In this document: positions 5,411 to 8,624 of the stretch, piece by piece
How the letters are laid out: each line of letters opens with the position of its first letter
Numbering within the stretch: the first letter of the stretch is position 1
Source of the DNA: Bacteroidales bacterium
Lineage (GTDB): Bacteria; Bacteroidota; Bacteroidia; Bacteroidales; WRGA01
Reading direction: 5' to 3'
Assembly: GCA_031279795.1 (NCBI GenBank)
Contig: JAITHZ010000391.1
Coordinates: 1-8,624 of the forward strand
DNA length: 8,624 nt
Notes under the pieces: model-generated
Database searches by the model: none
What the model was told of the DNA's origin: nothing
Seen by the model: only the letters and a program-made list of their open reading frames with translations
Translations under genes and position numbers: made by a program

Positions 5411-7473
5411 GACTCATTACCATCCCGGATTTTGATTTGAACGAGTTTATTGTTTTTGTTCATAGCCGTTTTGGGTATCGGGCAAAAATAATTCTTCCAT
5501 GTAAACACACGTCTTGCCAGTCTTGGGAAATAACTTGTCAAGGTTGTTACGGTATAGAAATCTTTTCGTGCGTTCAGTTTGGCTTTCACATTCATACCTC
5601 TGACCGGTCTGTTGTAAGCCTCCATTGCATCCTGTCCCCAACGACGCAGGTCGTGATAGCGACGGCCTTCGCACATAAACTCTATTTGGCGTTCGCGCTT
5701 AATCAGGTTACGCATGGTAAACTGGTCGGGCAGTTCAGTCATTCCGGGCAATCCGGCGCGCCAGCGAATCTGGTTGAAAGCGCTCAGAATCTCGGTCTCG
5801 TCGCGGCTTTGCACGGTGATACCGGTGGCAAGGTCGGTGAAGTCGGCGTTCAGTTCATTCAGCGCTTCGGCATAGTTCAGCAGAATTTCGGCATAGCGGA
5901 AAATCGGGAATGATTTCGGCCGTACGGCTGCTGACTGTTTGAGGTTATCTTCTATATGAATATACTTCACGCAGGTGTAACCTGTCCGGTTATAATCTTC
6001 GGGATAGTTTTGATTCGGAGCGGCCGTTCCGTCGGAATAATAAGTAACTTCTACGTTTTTCAATGCTTCATCTGTACCGGTGTACGAGGTACCTGGCCAA
6101 AAGCGGTGACAAAAACCCATTGTAGCATAAAAACGCATTTCCCGATCTTTGTACATGCCTGCTGTATTGGGACGCAACTGATAACCCGAAAACGCAGCCT
6201 GCCCCGAATTACCTATGGCATTGTACGATGCAGGCGTACCGGGCTGTGGATATGGATAGGTTGAACTCGAACTGTTGATATCGCATCCGTCTTTCATATA
6301 AAAAGCATCTGCACAATCTTGCGTCAGGTTCAGGCCATTACCGCCTCCAAGCTGATATGGAGCGGCAATCCACAGGGGCGAATCGCCAGTGGTAGATGGC
6401 GTACAGGAATAGATGATTTCATCGTTCAGTAAACGAGGTACTTCGCCATTGAAAATGTAGGCAAACGAGCGGTAGGGATCAATATCCTTTACCCTGACGC
6501 CGTCGGGAAAGGTTGCTTCACCGATATTTTCGGCAACGCTTACCGGCAAAACAGGCGTATCGGTTTCTTTCGGAGATGTAAACAATTTATATTTATTCGT
6601 GTTAATGAGTCGTTTAGCCATTACAGCCGCTTCTCCCCACTTGCTATTTTCCTCACGCTGGTTGATAAAATATTCCCCGTCGCTTTTGCGTTTCCAGTCG
6701 CTGTAGAATGGATTCCCATTATACCAGGGGCTGGCAGCATACAGCAATACGCGCGACATGACGGCAAGCGCCACGCTTTTGGTCGGAATGTTCATATCGG
6801 ACGAAGCCTCGCGTGTATCCCACAGAAATTCATAAGCCTTTTCCAAATTTTGGCAAATATAGTCTACCACTTCGTCGTAGGTAGCCCGTTCGAGCGCGAT
6901 TGTTTCCACGTCAGCAGTTACGTCGAATGCCTCGTCCGGCGCCACAGGCGTTGGTCCGTATTGCAACAGCAACAGGTACATGTAGTATCCGCGCAGGAAA
7001 TAGCAACGCCCCATATAGTCGCGCCGGTCAATATCCGAGATGTCGGGAACTTCACCGATACGCGACAGCACGATATTGGCTTTGCGAATGCCCTGATAGT
7101 AGTTGGGATAGTTGTTGTAATCCGAGCTGAAAGGCGTCACTTCGTCCAGCAAATAGCGGATAGCAGCGTGCCGGTTATCGTTCCACGAAGTGAAATTTTC
7201 GTCCGAAGCGCCTTGGAATGGATTGGATGAACTGGTCCACAAGTTTCCTTCGTTGGGCAAATAGCTTGCTGCTCCGCGAATGTACTGGTCAACCAGATCT
7301 TGGCGTTGAAATACCGAATCTAACTGGGTCATGTTCATAAAATAGTCGTCCACACTCAAGAAATCCTTGCATGAATTGGAGCATACCAAAAATCCTAAAA
7401 CGAAACATAGATGCACAGGCAGGTTTCGTAATTTTTGCATATAGACATTTATCTTTTTCATTTTTGTATTCAT
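5398..7473 (-). CDS. SusD/RagB-family nutrient-uptake outer-membrane lipoprotein, with shifted C-terminus
   Basis: The SusD-like partner caps the SusC barrel and binds glycan at the cell surface. The frame has 691 residues, at the long end for the family. The signal peptide runs to Cys35 (SNSC, a weak lipobox) followed by Lys-Asp-Phe-Leu, as is common in SusD proteins. Family landmarks are YYQGIRKANIVLSRI (126-140), the RCYFLRGYYMYLLLLQYG helix (156-173), the TPR-like pair around ALAVMSRVLLYAASPWYNGN (235-254), FRYAEILLNYAEALNEL (525-541), FNQIRWRAGLPG (566-577), and ERQIEFMCEGRRYHDLRRWG (594-613). It begins 6 bases after the SusC stop, so the two are almost certainly cotranscribed; Met5 (codon at 7461) is an equally plausible start. 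The C-terminus reads LVQ then IKIRDGNESIRN. The usual LVQ...NPGW ending with a stop at 5419-5417 lies in the next frame, indicating a one-base indel near 5436-5438, so the true product is probably 685 residues. Confidence 0.95.
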   Translation of the reverse strand: MNTKMKKINVYMQKLRNLPVHLCFVLGFLVCSNSCKDFLSVDDYFMNMTQLDSVFQRQDLVDQYIRGAASYLPNEGNLWTSSSNPFQGASDENFTSWNDNRHAAIRYLLDEVTPFSSDYNNYPNYYQGIRKANIVLSRIGEVPDISDIDRRDYMGRCYFLRGYYMYLLLLQYGPTPVAPDEAFDVTADVETIALERATYDEVVDYICQNLEKAYEFLWDTREASSDMNIPTKSVALAVMSRVLLYAASPWYNGNPFYSDWKRKSDGEYFINQREENSKWGEAAVMAKRLINTNKYKLFTSPKETDTPVLPVSVAENIGEATFPDGVRVKDIDPYRSFAYIFNGEVPRLLNDEIIYSCTPSTTGDSPLWIAAPYQLGGGNGLNLTQDCADAFYMKDGCDINSSSSTYPYPQPGTPASYNAIGNSGQAAFSGYQLRPNTAGMYKDREMRFYATMGFCHRFWPGTSYTGTDEALKNVEVTYYSDGTAAPNQNYPEDYNRTGYTCVKYIHIEDNLKQSAAVRPKSFPIFRYAEILLNYAEALNELNADFTDLATGITVQSRDETEILSAFNQIRWRAGLPGMTELPDQFTMRNLIKRERQIEFMCEGRRYHDLRRWGQDAMEAYNRPVRGMNVKAKLNARKDFYTVTTLTSYFPRLARRVFTWKNYFCPIPKTAMNKNNKLVQIKIRDGNESIRN
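5417..5438 (-). other. Probable one-base frameshift at the SusD C-terminus
   Basis: After Leu-Val-Gln (Gln679 codon 5439-5437) the open frame goes out of family register. Adding one A to the AAA run at 5438-5436 (minus strand) would give Asn-Gln-Asn-Pro-Gly-Trp and a TAA at 5419-5417, matching the canonical NPGW end of SusD proteins. The alternative frame has its own stop at 5449-5447, so the shift must lie between about 5446 and 5430. The cause may be a sequencing error in a short A-run, a natural mutation, or slippage; the sequence alone does not say which. Confidence 0.8.
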
Positions 7474-7479
7474 TTACAT

Positions 7480-8624
7480 TTAAAAAGTTACATATAATTG
7501 CAGGGTATATAACCGTTGGAGCGGATAAACGCTTCCGTTGGCGGAAGCCTGTCCGGGGTCCCAGAGTTTCACTTCGTCCCAGACTGCCAGATTATCGCCG
7601 ACCAAGCTGAACGTAGCCGATTCCAAACCTATTTTTTTCATCCAGAATTTAGGCACACGGTACGAAATTTCGACATTTTTCAAGCGAAGATAGCGTCCAT
7701 TGGCCAGCCAGAAGGTAGAGGCGCGGTTGTTGTTTGCATTCGCTCCATAGGTCAAACGCGGGAAGCGGGCAGTTGGATTTTCGGTAGCAGGATCGCCCGA
7801 ATAGGATGCTGGCGTCCACCGATTGCTCTGGTCTGCAACCATTGTCAGGATATTTCCAGTTTCTCCACCAGCAAAAGGATAATAGCCTGCGCCGCCATAA
7901 AAATATTCCACCTCATCTACTCCTTCAAAGAAGGCGCTGATTCCAAAGTTTTTATAATTAAATTCGGCAGCAAAACCGTATTGGATACGTGGTACATTGG
8001 AATACGACAACGGCACGACATCGTCGGTATCAATTTTACCGTCGCCATTCACATCCTTATATTTGATGTCGCCCGGCAATACATTGTTCATAAAGGTTTG
8101 TTTCGGGCTGCTTCGGATGTCTTCTTCGTCCTTGAACAGTCCCAGCGCCACCAAACCACGCATAACACCATAAGGAACGCCACTGTAAGACTGGTAGGGA
8201 TAATTAACTCCTGCCTGTTCCCAATAATCCACGCGGTTGCGCGACAGGGTATAATTACCGCGCACTGTAAAATACATATCCTTGCTGATGCTATGCTTAT
8301 AAGCCACTGTACCGTCAATTCCCCATGCAACCATCGAACCGATATTGGTATAGGGAAGGGCGTTGTTCATGCCGGCTTCTTCGGGAATATTAGCGCGTTG
8401 CTGAAAAATATTTTCGGTCTGATTGCGGAAAATATCAACGGTCAAGTCAATGCGTTCACCAAACAATTTTGTATCAATGCCCAAGTTATATTTTTTTGTT
8501 GTTTCCCACTGCGCTTCTGGTGCGGCAATTTGCGATTCGCCTATGCCGCTGCCGCCCCAGATTCCTCCACCGGTATTCCCCATGATGGTCAGATAGGGAT
8601 AACGTATGCCTGAAAGACGGTCAT
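7480..8624 (-). CDS. SusC/RagA-family TonB-dependent outer-membrane transporter, C-terminal part, cut by right edge
   Basis: The frame enters from the right edge and gives about 380 visible residues. The Met codon at 8583 is internal, since the frame continues upstream as DRLSGIRYPYLTI to 8624. This is the last part of the 22-strand barrel that imports oligosaccharides with energy from TonB. Landmarks are the strand pattern WETTKKYNLGIDTKLFGERIDLTVD, the Asp-rich loop KYKDVNGDGKIDTDD (8070-8020; EF-hand-like, typical of SusC proteins and a possible calcium site), the strand NGRYLRLKNVEISYRVP, GDNLAVWDEVKLWDPG, and the final aromatic strand YTLQLYVTF ending in Phe, the usual signal for barrel assembly. 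The carboxypeptidase-like N-terminal domain, TonB box and plug lie outside the window. The stop at 7482-7480 is 6 bases before the SusD-like start, the standard paired arrangement. The family is certain; the substrate cannot be deduced from this part. Confidence 0.97.
   Translation of the reverse strand, partial: DRLSGIRYPYLTIMGNTGGGIWGGSGIGESQIAAPEAQWETTKKYNLGIDTKLFGERIDLTVDIFRNQTENIFQQRANIPEEAGMNNALPYTNIGSMVAWGIDGTVAYKHSISKDMYFTVRGNYTLSRNRVDYWEQAGVNYPYQSYSGVPYGVMRGLVALGLFKDEEDIRSSPKQTFMNNVLPGDIKYKDVNGDGKIDTDDVVPLSYSNVPRIQYGFAAEFNYKNFGISAFFEGVDEVEYFYGGAGYYPFAGGETGNILTMVADQSNRWTPASYSGDPATENPTARFPRLTYGANANNNRASTFWLANGRYLRLKNVEISYRVPKFWMKKIGLESATFSLVGDNLAVWDEVKLWDPGQASANGSVYPLQRLYTLQLYVTF

Noticed and set aside
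5447..5674. 75-codon minus-strand frame inside the SusD gene, considered as the true C-terminus
   Set aside because: SusD-type residues (RRYHDLRRWG, WKNYFCPIPKTAMNKNNKLVQ) continue in the main frame through this region. The alternative frame stops at 5447, before the NPGW motif, so the shift must be later.
7516..8613. 365-codon open frame on the + strand opposite SusC
   Set aside because: It is fully antisense to a certain SusC sequence, has no recognisable domain or signal peptide, and its composition is that of a shadow frame.

Overview
The window is a fragment of a Bacteroidota (most likely Bacteroidales) polysaccharide-utilisation-type locus. The evidence is a SusC/SusD pair, a third surface lipoprotein with the domain layout typical of such loci, lipoprotein signal peptides followed by acidic residues, a short T9SS-like C-terminal tail, A/T-rich leaders without clear Shine-Dalgarno sites, and moderate GC content. 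All five genes lie on the minus strand, so transcription runs from the right edge to the left edge.

In transcription order: (1) 8624-7480 is the C-terminal part of a SusC-like TonB-dependent transporter, cut by the window edge. (2) 7473-5398 is a SusD-like glycan-binding lipoprotein, starting 6 bases after the SusC stop. Its family-typical NPGW ending is present in the DNA but one frame out. (3) 5347-4448 is a DUF1735/DUF4361-type lipoprotein in the usual 'third gene' position, preceded by a 7-bp tandem repeat. (4) 4404-1078 is a 1108-residue secreted protein built from four beta-sandwich carbohydrate-binding-like domains separated by helical FIVAR-like spacers and closed by a short sorting-like tail. 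(5) 974-1 is the N-terminal part of another secreted protein. It has a related beta-sandwich domain, a helical spacer and the beginning of a cadherin-like domain, and it runs off the left edge with no stop codon.

Inferred joint role: the SusD-like protein, the DUF1735 lipoprotein and the multi-domain secreted protein bind a glycan at the cell surface, and the SusC barrel imports oligosaccharides. No catalytic enzyme and no regulator (HTCS, ECF sigma/anti-sigma, AraC) is visible, so the substrate cannot be named. If an enzyme is encoded here, the truncated leftmost gene is the best place to look.

No stretch over 300 bases lacks a gene. The gaps are 975-1077 (a near-perfect 18-bp inverted repeat, then A/T-rich leader), 4405-4447 (A/T-rich leader only), 5348-5397 (7-bp tandem array) and 7474-7479. 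No RNA genes, insertion sequences, CRISPR arrays or tRNAs were seen.
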